From contig NZ_JXYA01000017.1 of assembly GCF_000967655.1 (NCBI RefSeq), positions 1 through 34,501 on the forward strand: a stretch of DNA of 34,501 nucleotides. Direction: 5' to 3'. Of the stretch, positions 16,081-24,548 are shown piece after piece (within the stretch, counting starts at the first letter, position 1; every line of letters starts with the position of its first letter). A program made the position numbers and the translations under genes. The DNA comes from Pseudoalteromonas rubra. GTDB taxonomy: Bacteria; Pseudomonadota; Gammaproteobacteria; Enterobacterales; Alteromonadaceae. The notes under the pieces were generated by a model that did not search any database, had not been told where the DNA came from, and worked only from the letters and a program-made list of their open reading frames with translations.

Positions 16081-17595
16081 ATGAGTATAGCTAGAATTTT
16101 AATCCCGCTAATAGGTTCCCTGATACTGGCCATGGCCTTCAATTCCAAGGCAATGACTTTGTCAGAGTTACACCAAATTAAAAAAGGTCAGTTTTTTCTC
16201 GCTGGTAACACACCGGATGAGCCGGTTGTGAGTTTAGCGCTTAAAAAGCGCGGTACAGGTAAATATAAAAGTACAAATTCAAGCGAGCTGCAGTGGCGTA
16301 AAACGGCAGATGGACTCCAGGTCAGCCTCCAATCACCCGAGGTAATATGGGAGTTTACTGAGCAGGGGACGCCTTTTCGTGCTGAGACCTATCAATGGAG
16401 TGTACATCCAAAGGGTAATGGCGATGAAGTAACCTATGTTCAGCATATGCGGGTAGTACAGCTGGATACTATGGAAGTGGTGGAAACTGAACAGCAGAGC
16501 TTTTCCGGCTTGTTATTATCGGCCAAAGCGATGGGTGAATGGCCCACTGATATGGCTGAAGGGGTCTGGTCGCTGCCAGCTGTTGATCATGTATACCAAG
16601 GCGAAGACTCGATGTCTGTATTTGGTGATGTCGAAGCGCGTTTTTTTGCTGATGGGCGTGGCGAGATAACACATTATGATAACAGCACCAGCCGCTTTAA
16701 GTGGCGTATAAGAGGAAATCGCTTGTCTCTAAAGTACTGGCAAAAGGGGGTGAAAAAGAAATTCACATTCACAATTGTGGAGTCGATCGATGGTATTGGT
16801 CAACGTGTGATTGCCACTTTTCAGGATACGGATAGCGCTGCACCATTGCTTCGCACTGGGTTCATGGTTAAGCAACAGGACCTGCACTTCAATTATGACA
16901 ATACGGTAGGTGCTTGGCGCAGCGGCGATATTCGTTACGATTACTATGAAGACCATATCCACATTCCCAACCTGGCCTTCCCTGCATCCAAGTGGGCTTT
17001 TAATCAGAATGGAGAAATAGAACGACAGAAGATAGTACACCCGGAGCTGGGGACAGTGGCGGTGTGTCCCGATGATACCTGCTATGTTTCTTGTGTTTTC
17101 AAGATGAAATTACTGGCGCGAGAGAATAATACCTTGTACATCTCATTTTCATCGGATTCTGAGCTGGTACCGCGCGGTCCTCATGTCTTTATGGGTAAAG
17201 CCGTCAAGCCTTTTCAGCTAGATAAGCAACATAGTGTGTCTGGTTTTAACTATAGCTGGTTGAATCAAACTACGTTGACGGTTAAGTCAGAAGACAATTC
17301 CGAAGACAAGTCCGAAGACAAGTCAGAACCTTACTTCTTCACATTGATGCCGACAGCTAATGGTGGGAGTGAATACCTTTATTCAACAGGCACCCCAAGG
17401 AACGTTCAGGGACAATTCTCGATAGTGGACGGCAAGCTTCATCTTTCTGCCACTGACGGAGCGGTTCAGGTCGTTGAAATAGTGGATGCTAACCGCAAAG
17501 CGTTATCAGTTTGTCGCTACCCTCTTGGTAGCCAGTGTGGTGCCGGTGATGAAGCCACTATGGTATTTCACAACGGGTTGGAGCAAATTAAGTAA
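16081..17595 (+). CDS. Secreted protein of unknown function
   Basis: A 504-residue protein with a signal peptide (about 1-24, ending NSKAM) and a good ribosome binding site (AAGGAGTTAGAGT). I do not recognise the family. It is rich in beta strands and aromatic residues, with three pieces that may be related to each other (each with a run like KWRIRGNRLSLKYW or KWAFNQNGEIE). It carries a Cys pair (CPDDTCYVSC) in the middle. At residues 403-416 lies a short tandem repeat SEDNSEDKSEDK coded by a 12-base repeat. A strong terminator follows, and it stands alone. Confidence 0.7.
   Translation: MSIARILIPLIGSLILAMAFNSKAMTLSELHQIKKGQFFLAGNTPDEPVVSLALKKRGTGKYKSTNSSELQWRKTADGLQVSLQSPEVIWEFTEQGTPFRAETYQWSVHPKGNGDEVTYVQHMRVVQLDTMEVVETEQQSFSGLLLSAKAMGEWPTDMAEGVWSLPAVDHVYQGEDSMSVFGDVEARFFADGRGEITHYDNSTSRFKWRIRGNRLSLKYWQKGVKKKFTFTIVESIDGIGQRVIATFQDTDSAAPLLRTGFMVKQQDLHFNYDNTVGAWRSGDIRYDYYEDHIHIPNLAFPASKWAFNQNGEIERQKIVHPELGTVAVCPDDTCYVSCVFKMKLLARENNTLYISFSSDSELVPRGPHVFMGKAVKPFQLDKQHSVSGFNYSWLNQTTLTVKSEDNSEDKSEDKSEPYFFTLMPTANGGSEYLYSTGTPRNVQGQFSIVDGKLHLSATDGAVQVVEIVDANRKALSVCRYPLGSQCGAGDEATMVFHNGLEQIK
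17287..17322 (+). repeat. Three-copy 12-base in-frame tandem repeat
   Basis: TCAGAAGACAAT, TCCGAAGACAAG, TCCGAAGACAAG, coding SEDN-SEDK-SEDK. The last two copies are identical, suggesting recent slippage; it adds a charged linker within the secreted protein. Confidence 0.85.
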
Positions 17596-17602
17596 AAAAC
17601 GC

Positions 17603-17638
17603 AACCAGGCTGCTTTGCTAAGGAGCCTGGTTTTTTTT
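17603..17638 (+). terminator. Rho-independent terminator
   Basis: AACCAGGCT (17603-17611) and AGCCTGGTT (17624-17632) with a 12-base loop and a run of eight T from 17631. Terminates the 504-residue secreted protein gene. Confidence 0.9.
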
Positions 17639-17652
17639 GGTTATCAATGGCT

Positions 17653-17949
17653 TTAAGCGGCTGGACTAGATAGCAGCTGGTATAAAGCGATAACAACAAC
17701 AAGCGAAATACCAATGAGCAGGTAAGGTGAGCTTGTTGAGCGTTCGTTGGACTGAGCAACCAGGTGTTTTTCATACAACTTGCGGCCATAGCCTGCATTG
17801 CTATCCATGCGTGTTTGTGGGTAGCGGGGAAAAGCCAGAATACCCACAGTGGCAAACAGGGCGGCATTGACCCAATGTCCTTTGAGCAGTGTCAGCAATG
17901 CCAGTGTCAGTAAGGCAATGCCCGAGATCCATCTGATTAAGTAAGTCAT
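17653..17949 (-). CDS. Small two-segment membrane protein
   Basis: A 98-residue protein with an N-terminal hydrophobic stretch (about 4-42, one long hairpin or two segments), a charged middle (RYPQTRMDSNAGYGRKLYEKH) and a C-terminal membrane segment (about 76-93). Not recognised. It follows the response regulator on the same strand after about 150 bases and could be read from the same mRNA. The orientation suggests the charged loop lies in the cytoplasm. Confidence 0.65.
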   Translation of the reverse strand: MTYLIRWISGIALLTLALLTLLKGHWVNAALFATVGILAFPRYPQTRMDSNAGYGRKLYEKHLVAQSNERSTSSPYLLIGISLVVVIALYQLLSSPAA

Positions 17950-18102
17950 AGTGCGTCCAATGCAATAATAAAACCAGCCTGTACTTTAGAGTTTGAGTTC
18001 TAATCTTGCAAGCGATTTGTTCCCAATATGAATAAATTACAGGTTTAACCTATTTTTCTCACTCATTGAGTAGGTTATGTCTCACATTTTGTGTTTTTAG
18101 TG

Positions 18103-18738
18103 CTAATCGTGTTGCTGTACCAGGCCCAGCTCTACCGCTTTGAGCGTGGCCTGAGTACGATCTCTGACCTGAAGTTTGCTGAGCAAATTAGAAACATGGT
18201 TGCGGATTGTCCCTTGCGCTTTAAATAGCCGGGCTGCAATTTCTTTATTGGATAGCCCCTGTGCGATGAGTACGAGGATCTGCTTTTCCCGCTCAGTCAG
18301 TTCATCCAGTACTGACTGAGCGTGTTTAAATACATTACTCAGGGCATTCTGAATAACCAGCTTGCCGTTATGCACAGCGCCAATGGCCGCTTCCAGCTCC
18401 TCCAGCTCAACGTCTTTTAGCAGGCAGCCGTTTGCACCCAGCTGTAGCGCTTGCTGAAGTTTTGTGGTGTCGTCAAAGGTGGTCAGGATCAGCACTTTGG
18501 GTGCTGCTGGTAATACACTGAGGCGCTCCAATACACCAATCCCATCGAGCTCGGGCATACGCATATCCAGTAATATAACATCCGTATCAATCAGGCCTGC
18601 TGTATAGTCGTTGATAAACGCCAGGCCATTTACAGAGCTGCTGTTGCATTCGATACTGTCGCACAATCCCAGCAGTGCCTGCATGCCCTGTCGGACGAGC
18701 GCCTGATCATCCACTAAGTGGACTTTTATTTTATTCAT
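18103..18738 (-). CDS. NarL/FixJ-family response regulator
   Basis: The start is set at the ATG at 18738, whose product begins MNKIKVHLVDDQ as expected for a receiver domain; a longer frame has no domain content. The protein is 211 residues. Receiver domain about 1-120 with the acidic pair Asp10/Asp11, phospho-acceptor Asp58 (LLDMRMPELDG) and the conserved Lys in CLLKDV. C-terminal LuxR-type helix-turn-helix (about 140-205) with LTEREKQILVLIAQGLSNKEIA and TIRNHVSNLLSKL. It overlaps the kinase gene by 8 bases (ATGAATAA), so the pair is translationally coupled. Its target is not known; the region divergent from the kinase gene has inverted repeats that may be its sites. Confidence 0.93.
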   Translation of the reverse strand: MNKIKVHLVDDQALVRQGMQALLGLCDSIECNSSSVNGLAFINDYTAGLIDTDVILLDMRMPELDGIGVLERLSVLPAAPKVLILTTFDDTTKLQQALQLGANGCLLKDVELEELEAAIGAVHNGKLVIQNALSNVFKHAQSVLDELTEREKQILVLIAQGLSNKEIAARLFKAQGTIRNHVSNLLSKLQVRDRTQATLKAVELGLVQQHD

Positions 18739-19855
18739 TAACAGCTGTTTCCTTAAAACTAACTTGTACAACAAAGCCTTTTGATGAGCTTTGCCAGGCA
18801 AAGTCACCTTTGAGTTCTCTTACCCGCTCTTGCAGACCGAGTAAACCATTGCCGGGCTCACTTTGCTTGGCTCCCGTGCCATTATCAGTAATCTTCATCT
18901 TAAAATCCGCCTCTTCAGAGTGGCCAAATTCAATGCCAAGCCGAGTGGCGTTGCTATGTTTTAGGGTGTTGGTGATACTTTCCTGGCAAACCCGCAAGAT
19001 ACAATGCGCGTGGCTCAGGCTTTGCAAAACCGGGTGCGGCTTGAATGTCAGCGAGATTTCAATGCGGGGCACGTGGTGGATAAGCTCCGTCAGAACCGCT
19101 TCCAAATCAAGTGGCTGGTCAGCACGTTTATCGCTGACCAGGGTACGGATTTTCTCCAGTGTTTCACGTGCCAGTGTATAACTTTGTTGTAGCTGAGATT
19201 TAAGCGGCTCGTGGGCGGTTCTTCTGGCAACGTCAAGGTTAACAATCAGGCTGGTCAGTTGATGGCCCACGTCATCATGCAGCTCTCTGGCTAGGTGCAG
19301 TCGTTCCTGCCTTGAAACAGATTGCCCCAGTAAAGACTGGGTGGCCAGCAACTGGCTGTTGGCCAGCTGAGCCTGTTCTTTAGCGGCACGTTCTTCACGC
19401 ATTCTGTGACTCACCACATAAGAAAATAAATGAAATGAAGCAAATAAACCGGTTTCAACCCAAGGCCATGGTTGTGCCCAATACAGTGTTTGAATCAGCA
19501 AATAGGAAAGGCTTGCAAAAAGTATGTAGCAATAAGACTGCACCGGTGACAAATAAAACGTCAATATGGCAATGAGCATGACACTGTAAATAAGGTAAAC
19601 CGATGAGGGCAACATAAAGCCTGCGCTCTGGATCAGAACGGCCATTATCGCAAGTAGCCAGTACCTGACGGCATAGCCGTAGCTTTGCTGAGACTCATTG
19701 GTCACCAGCAAAATAAGGGGTAACAAGATGAGGTGAGGTAACCAGGCCCAGGCTGATGCCTGAGACAGCGCAAACAGGCTTGGAATGGCAACCGCACACC
19801 AGGTGATGAGTGCGGTTACAAGCATAGAGGGTTGATATTGAAAGTAAGACGTCAC
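18731..19855 (-). CDS. Sensor histidine kinase, HisKA_3/NarL type
   Basis: A 374-residue inner-membrane kinase. The first 150 residues hold five or six membrane segments with no large periplasmic domain, as in DesK-like sensors of membrane state. A short coiled coil (about 150-180) precedes the dimerisation and phospho-acceptor helix ERLHLARELHDDVGHQL, with His193. The ATP-binding part shows the N box (CQESITNTLKHS), the G1 box DNGTG and the G2 box GNGLLGLQERV. The frame starts at a GTG (19855); an ATG ten codons later is the alternative. Partner of the response regulator it overlaps. The signal is unknown; the fold of the sensor part suggests a membrane cue. Confidence 0.9.
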   Translation of the reverse strand: MTSYFQYQPSMLVTALITWCAVAIPSLFALSQASAWAWLPHLILLPLILLVTNESQQSYGYAVRYWLLAIMAVLIQSAGFMLPSSVYLIYSVMLIAILTFYLSPVQSYCYILFASLSYLLIQTLYWAQPWPWVETGLFASFHLFSYVVSHRMREERAAKEQAQLANSQLLATQSLLGQSVSRQERLHLARELHDDVGHQLTSLIVNLDVARRTAHEPLKSQLQQSYTLARETLEKIRTLVSDKRADQPLDLEAVLTELIHHVPRIEISLTFKPHPVLQSLSHAHCILRVCQESITNTLKHSNATRLGIEFGHSEEADFKMKITDNGTGAKQSEPGNGLLGLQERVRELKGDFAWQSSSKGFVVQVSFKETAVNE

Positions 19856-19916
19856 AGTAAAGTCATAGTTTGTATTGATATCCTGTACTTATATCAGATC
19901 CCGGTAAGAAAGACAG

Positions 19917-19954
19917 CATGACGATTGTCATGGTGTTTTAGTGACAATAGTGAC
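19917..19954. promoter_or_regulatory. Inverted repeats in the divergent kinase/DUF2306-like promoter region
   Basis: CATGAC-GATT-GTCATG (19917-19932) is a perfect six-base inverted repeat, followed by GTGACAATAGTGAC (19941-19954), which repeats the GTGAC half site. They lie between the kinase start and the DUF2306-like gene, a natural place for the cognate response regulator to bind. Inference from position only. Confidence 0.45.
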
Positions 19955-20013
19955 ATGAACGGCGAATGGCTTTTCCCTATTCTGAAGCAACATCAACTCG
20001 GGAGTAAAATGTC

Positions 20014-20787
20014 ATGCAACACCTACATCAATTTTCACTGCTCATTCATATCCTAGTGGGTAGCTGTACGCTGCTGTTATTCTGGGCACCTGTTTTGGCT
20101 AAAAAAGGGGGAAAAGTACACAACCTGTCGGGCAAAGCCTATGTTTATTGTATGCAGCTGGTCGCCTTTACCGGGATTTTGTGCTGCGCACTGGTTTTGA
20201 TTGATCCTGTTGCCATTTATCAGGGGGCTTATGAACGGGCACAAAATCAGGCTGAGTTTATTCAAAATGCGCGTGAACGGGCCAGCTTTCTGCTTATGTT
20301 ATCTTTCCTTGTTTTGACATCTGTTGTGCACGGTAGACGTGTGCTCACAGATAAAGCCTCTCGTCAGTCATTAAGACGCCTGGATATGCTGTGCGGTTAT
20401 GTTGCCTTGTTGTGCAGTGCGCTTTATGTGGCCTATCTTGGCGGCCAAAGTGGTCAGCTGTTATATCTGGTATTCAGCGTTATCGGTATGCTAGTGGCGA
20501 TTAAAATGATGCGCTATACGTTTGCACCTATGGTACAGCCTCGCCAGTGGGTTATTGAGCACCTGAGTGCCATGATCGGTTCAGGTATAGGAGTGTATAC
20601 GGCATTCAGCGCTGTAGGAGGTCGGTACTTACTCGTAGAGATAGTGGGAGAGCAGGCCATTTTAATGGCGTGGCTGGCACCTTCTTTAGTAGGCACCCTG
20701 GCTCTGGTTGTTGCAAAACGCAAATATCAACAACGTTACCGGGTTGCAGGCAAAGGGAAGTCAGCAGTTCAGGTTGAGGCGCTCTAA
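20014..20787 (+). CDS. DUF2306-like multi-pass membrane protein
   Basis: A 257-residue protein with about seven membrane segments. The opening HILVGSCTLLLFWAPVLAKKGGKVHNLSGKAY, in which a His lies in the first helix and KGG-x-x-H precedes the next, resembles DUF2306. The function of that family is not established. Ribosome binding site GGGAG. It is divergent from the sensor kinase, so it is a candidate target gene of that two-component pair, or the origin of its signal. Confidence 0.65.
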   Translation: MQHLHQFSLLIHILVGSCTLLLFWAPVLAKKGGKVHNLSGKAYVYCMQLVAFTGILCCALVLIDPVAIYQGAYERAQNQAEFIQNARERASFLLMLSFLVLTSVVHGRRVLTDKASRQSLRRLDMLCGYVALLCSALYVAYLGGQSGQLLYLVFSVIGMLVAIKMMRYTFAPMVQPRQWVIEHLSAMIGSGIGVYTAFSAVGGRYLLVEIVGEQAILMAWLAPSLVGTLALVVAKRKYQQRYRVAGKGKSAVQVEAL

Positions 20788-20990
20788 ACACTTTATTTTC
20801 AGATATTATCTGTAAAAACAATATTCTTACTGCCCAGATAAGTGTGCCTGAACCTAGCAGAATAAGTGAGTTGTTTAGGTACATTTATCAATCCTGAAAT
20901 AAAGCACCGCCAAATGGATGCTAACCGTCTATGCTTGTAATTGTGTGGTCAAATTATGACCCAAATGACAACAATTCGACGGGGCTAACT

Positions 20991-23657
20991 ATGAATAAAC
21001 TCTCACTGATATGCCTGATGCTGCTTTTTACCTGCCACAGCGCGCTTGCAATACAGTTAATTGACCAGACCCACTGGACTGTGCTTGAGCGAGATAGCCA
21101 GCTTAAGCGCACGCACACTGAGCAACACCTGGAACTCGACTTAGCATCCGTCAGAGCAAAGATGGTGGCTGCCAATACGCTGGACATGGCGATGCCACTG
21201 CCCAATGGTGAGTTTGTCACCTTTCGTCTCGAACCCAGTCAGGTGATGGCGCCGGAGCTGGCAAAAAAATACCCTGACATTATGACTTTTAAAGGAGTGC
21301 AGCTGGGTGAGCCCAGCAATGTTGGTACCTTTGATCTGTCACCAAAAGGGTTTTACGGGATGTTTGAACATCAGGGAAAAACAGTTTATCTCGACCCGCA
21401 ATCCGACTCCTACAACTACCGCAGTTATTACTTTACCTCAGCCAGGCAACATACACACGCAGCCGATATAAAGCGTCACCCGCCGATCCGTTTTCCCGGC
21501 ATATCAGACGCCACGTTAAATAAGCCAGATGGCCTGATGCAAACCAGCCAGATCAGCGAGCGAATAGTCTATCGTCTTGCGGTTGCGGCCACCGGAGAGT
21601 ATACGGCTTATCATGGAGGCACGCGGGCTTTGGGTCTGGCTGCCATAGTGACCATGGTTAACCGGGTCAACCAGGTGTATGCCCGAGATCTTGGGGTTAC
21701 TTTTCAGCTCGTCGCTAACAACGATCAGATTGTGTTTCTGGATGCAGACACTGACCCATTTACCAACACAGATCAGGATATAAACGGGGATACGATATCT
21801 CAGGCGATAGAAAGCGTAATGAGCGACGCAGACTACGATATTGGCCACTTGGTTGTAACGAGTGGAGGTGGCGTTGCCGGGCTTGGGGTAGTGTGCACAA
21901 GCCAAAAAGCAGCAGGTCTGACGGGCAGCCCGGTACCTGAGGGGGATGCTTTTTTTATTGATTATGTTGCCCATGAGATTGGCCATCAGCTTGGTGCAGA
22001 GCACACATTTAATGGATTGCAGGGGGCCTGTCAGGGGAACCGCTCAGGGTTGTCAGCCTACGAGCCTGCCAGCGGGTCGACCATCATGGGGTACACAGGT
22101 ATTTGCGTTGACCAAGACTTACAGAAAAATTCAGACGCCTTTTTTCATTTACACTCTATAGATCAAATGGTGGAAGTAACACGTCAGGGTGTGGGTAACA
22201 CCTGTGGAACTCGCACCAATCTCAGTAATCAGAGCCCGGTTGTAGATGCTGGCGCTAATTTTACCATACCTGCACGCACACCATTCACTTTGACGGGCAG
22301 TGCAACTGACTCTGACTCCGACACCCTCAGTTACAGCTGGCAGCAATTTGACCTTGGGGCGGCAACAAATAGCCCAGCTCAGGATGCGATTGACTCTGGA
22401 ACAGGACCTTTGTTCAGGGTGTTTAATCCCACAATGGGCCCGAGCAGAACGTTTCCCAAATTGGTGGACATTCTGACCAACAGTATTACCTATGGGGAGG
22501 CCTATCCAACGACAGACCGAACCTTGAATTTTCGTCTTGCAGTAAGGGATGGTCAGGGGCATGTAGCCAGTGATTCGATGCAAGTAACTGTGGTTAATTC
22601 CGCGACCGGGTTTCGGGTGACACAACCCGACAGCAGCAGCCAGTGGCTTTCTCAAACACATACGGTAACCTGGGATACTGCGAATACTCAGAACGCCCCG
22701 GTGTCCTGCAACAGGGTTAGCATCAGCCTGTCAACCGATGGCGGATTGAACTTTGGCACTTCGCTGGCGAACGGGGTTGATAATGACGGGCAGCAGGATG
22801 TGGTTATCACATCAGCAATAAGCACTGACTCTGCTCGCATCAGAGTTAACTGTACCGACAACGTCTTTTTTGCAATCAATTCGGGCAACTTTACGATTAA
22901 CTTTGATGGTCCGCCTGCTCCTATCAAGCCAGTGTTTGTATCTCAACAACCACTGTCTGTTGCAGAAGACCAGCGGATCCAAATCAAAAAAGAAGACCTT
23001 AATTTTGAGCTGGGCCTGGCCGTTGACTCAATTACTTTGTTTCCCGGCGCTAATTATACGCTTACAGATCTAACTGTGTCCCCGAGCGAAAACTACAATG
23101 GGGATCTGCTGATATCTGCAATTGCAACTAAAGATAGTCAAAATAGCGAGGCGTTCTCCATCAAGGTGACAGTAACGGCCGTCAATGATGCCCCTGTAGC
23201 GCAAAATGACACCGCCAGCGTCGACTTTCAGGCTCAGCAAGTGTTGCTACCTGTCTTGAACAACGACACCGATGTGGATAACGATCCACTGAGTATCTCG
23301 TCGGTGGACTATCAGGGCAGTGGCACGGTAACCATTGCTTCGAATGGCTTGGTTTATACGCCCGCCAGTGAATTTTCTGGCACAGATACCATCACTTATA
23401 ATGTGACAGATGGTAACGGAGGTAGTGCAACGGGTCAGGTTACAGTAACGGTAGCGGCTGCCCCCGCAGAACCTGACCCTGAGCCCGAGCCTGAGCCGGA
23501 TCCACAACCCGACCCTCAACCCGATCCGCAACCAGAACCACAGACTCCTGCCCAATCTTTGGATGATGGCGGCTCAGGCGGCGGCTTGTTTGCGATGCTC
23601 TGGTTATTGATTGCGGGCCTGTGCATCAGGGTAGGAGTAAAAAAGTATGAAGGATAA
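20991..23657 (+). CDS. Secreted reprolysin-like zinc metalloprotease with GlyGly-CTERM tail
   Basis: The start is set at the ATG at 20991, which opens a signal peptide (1-20, ending HSALA); the product is 888 residues. A propeptide (about 21-180) precedes a metzincin catalytic domain with HEIGHQLGAEH at 328-338 (zinc ligands His328, His332, His338, catalytic Glu329) and Met-turn Met366 in STIMGYTG. A PKD-like domain begins near 417, another beta domain with paired Cys follows, and a cadherin-like/tandem-95 type domain (about 732-820) starts at NDAPVAQND. A Pro/Asp/Glu/Gln linker (827-851) leads to GGSGGG, a hydrophobic segment and a basic end (VKKYEG), the GlyGly-CTERM signal known to be cut by rhombosortase. 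An extracellular or surface protease; the sorting peptidase is not in this window. Confidence 0.92.
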   Translation: MNKLSLICLMLLFTCHSALAIQLIDQTHWTVLERDSQLKRTHTEQHLELDLASVRAKMVAANTLDMAMPLPNGEFVTFRLEPSQVMAPELAKKYPDIMTFKGVQLGEPSNVGTFDLSPKGFYGMFEHQGKTVYLDPQSDSYNYRSYYFTSARQHTHAADIKRHPPIRFPGISDATLNKPDGLMQTSQISERIVYRLAVAATGEYTAYHGGTRALGLAAIVTMVNRVNQVYARDLGVTFQLVANNDQIVFLDADTDPFTNTDQDINGDTISQAIESVMSDADYDIGHLVVTSGGGVAGLGVVCTSQKAAGLTGSPVPEGDAFFIDYVAHEIGHQLGAEHTFNGLQGACQGNRSGLSAYEPASGSTIMGYTGICVDQDLQKNSDAFFHLHSIDQMVEVTRQGVGNTCGTRTNLSNQSPVVDAGANFTIPARTPFTLTGSATDSDSDTLSYSWQQFDLGAATNSPAQDAIDSGTGPLFRVFNPTMGPSRTFPKLVDILTNSITYGEAYPTTDRTLNFRLAVRDGQGHVASDSMQVTVVNSATGFRVTQPDSSSQWLSQTHTVTWDTANTQNAPVSCNRVSISLSTDGGLNFGTSLANGVDNDGQQDVVITSAISTDSARIRVNCTDNVFFAINSGNFTINFDGPPAPIKPVFVSQQPLSVAEDQRIQIKKEDLNFELGLAVDSITLFPGANYTLTDLTVSPSENYNGDLLISAIATKDSQNSEAFSIKVTVTAVNDAPVAQNDTASVDFQAQQVLLPVLNNDTDVDNDPLSISSVDYQGSGTVTIASNGLVYTPASEFSGTDTITYNVTDGNGGSATGQVTVTVAAAPAEPDPEPEPEPDPQPDPQPDPQPEPQTPAQSLDDGGSGGGLFAMLWLLIAGLCIRVGVKKYEG

Positions 23658-24003
23658 AATCACCGCAGTGGGTGCCCTGCTTAGTATAGGTTTGACTATG
23701 GGGTGCCAGGGGATGCATAAGCAAGAAGACGCTGACGTTGATGACAAACTTCAGCAAGCACTTACAGAAGCCATGGACAAGCAAGACTTTCGTTTGTTCT
23801 ACACGACGGGCCGACGGCCCGTCGTGCCGGGCTTTGAACAGTTTGCATTCAAGGACTTGGAAGCGCGTTGTGGTGTAAAAGTCATGCCTGGAACTGGCGA
23901 CACCTTGCGCAGTGAGGCGGATAAAGCCGCACGTAGCGAAGCGTACCAGTACGCCAAAAGTTATAATCTTAAGATATATGATGCATGCTTAAACAAACTG
24001 TGA
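23647..24003 (+). CDS. Small lipoprotein overlapping the metalloprotease gene
   Basis: A 118-residue protein with a signal peptide ending in the lipobox L-T-M-G-C (Cys20). After it comes an acidic stretch (HKQEDADVDDKLQQ), then FRLFYTTGRRPVVPGFEQ and a C-terminal half with two Cys (ARCGVK and YDACLNKL) that could pair. Not recognised. The ATG has AGGAG upstream and lies 11 bases inside the end of the protease gene, so the two are coupled and this may help or check the protease. A perfect GC-rich hairpin lies within the gene. Confidence 0.7.
   Translation: MKDKITAVGALLSIGLTMGCQGMHKQEDADVDDKLQQALTEAMDKQDFRLFYTTGRRPVVPGFEQFAFKDLEARCGVKVMPGTGDTLRSEADKAARSEAYQYAKSYNLKIYDACLNKL
23802..23826. repeat. 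Perfect 11-bp GC-rich inverted repeat inside a gene
   Basis: CACGACGGGCC (23802-23812), GAC loop, GGCCCGTCGTG (23816-23826). It lies inside the small lipoprotein frame and codes TGRRPVV. There is no U-run, so it is not a usual terminator. Confidence 0.8.
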
Positions 24004-24105
24004 GCGGCAGTAAAACGACAGCGGCTGTTGAAGAGCAATGACTAAATGATAGGCAAGTCTGTGTATTAATATTAGACTGCCAATGTGCGCATTCAAGTAA
24101 TCAGG

Positions 24106-24531
24106 CTATTCCAGTCTGTTGAGTAACTGTTTTATTTCAGCGCGCACATTGTCTATATCCTGAACAACCAAATCAACGGCCTGAGTGCTGGCATCAATAC
24201 TTTGCCAGTTTTTTGACCAGGTTGCTTTGAGCGTAGTGGCACTTTTTTGTAGTTCGCCATTGGTCAGATAACTGAAGTCATTGATTAAGCCTACACTTAT
24301 CCAGCCTCTGCGTGGGCTGCCTTCGACCTTGTTTTGGTCATAATGGGCGATGTAAATCAGCTGCTCAAGTTGTGCCAGCTCTTTAAGCATTTCGAAGCAA
24401 GCAGTGCGTATATTGTTATTCTGTTCTGAGACCTCGAGTCGCCAGGCATTATAAGCAAAGCCGGCAAACGCAAATAGCATGCTGGCAATCAGGCTAAGCT
24501 GGTACAGGCGAATTTTTTCACTGAGTTTCAT
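24106..24531 (-). CDS. Single-segment membrane protein at the end of the bufferin-like operon
   Basis: A 141-residue protein with one membrane segment near the N terminus (about 12-30) and a helical periplasmic part of about 110 residues (KELAQLEQLIYIAHYDQNK, then IDASTQAVDLVVQDIDNVRAEIKQLL). Not recognised. The ATG has AAGGAAAATC upstream and follows the DUF2063 gene by only 17 bases, so it is the last gene of the operon. Known bufferin operons often end with a DoxX-type membrane protein; this is not one. A role linked to the peptide, such as an envelope partner, is inferred from gene order only. Confidence 0.7.
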   Translation of the reverse strand: MKLSEKIRLYQLSLIASMLFAFAGFAYNAWRLEVSEQNNNIRTACFEMLKELAQLEQLIYIAHYDQNKVEGSPRRGWISVGLINDFSYLTNGELQKSATTLKATWSKNWQSIDASTQAVDLVVQDIDNVRAEIKQLLNRLE

Positions 24532-24548
24532 GATTTTCCTTACTCGTG

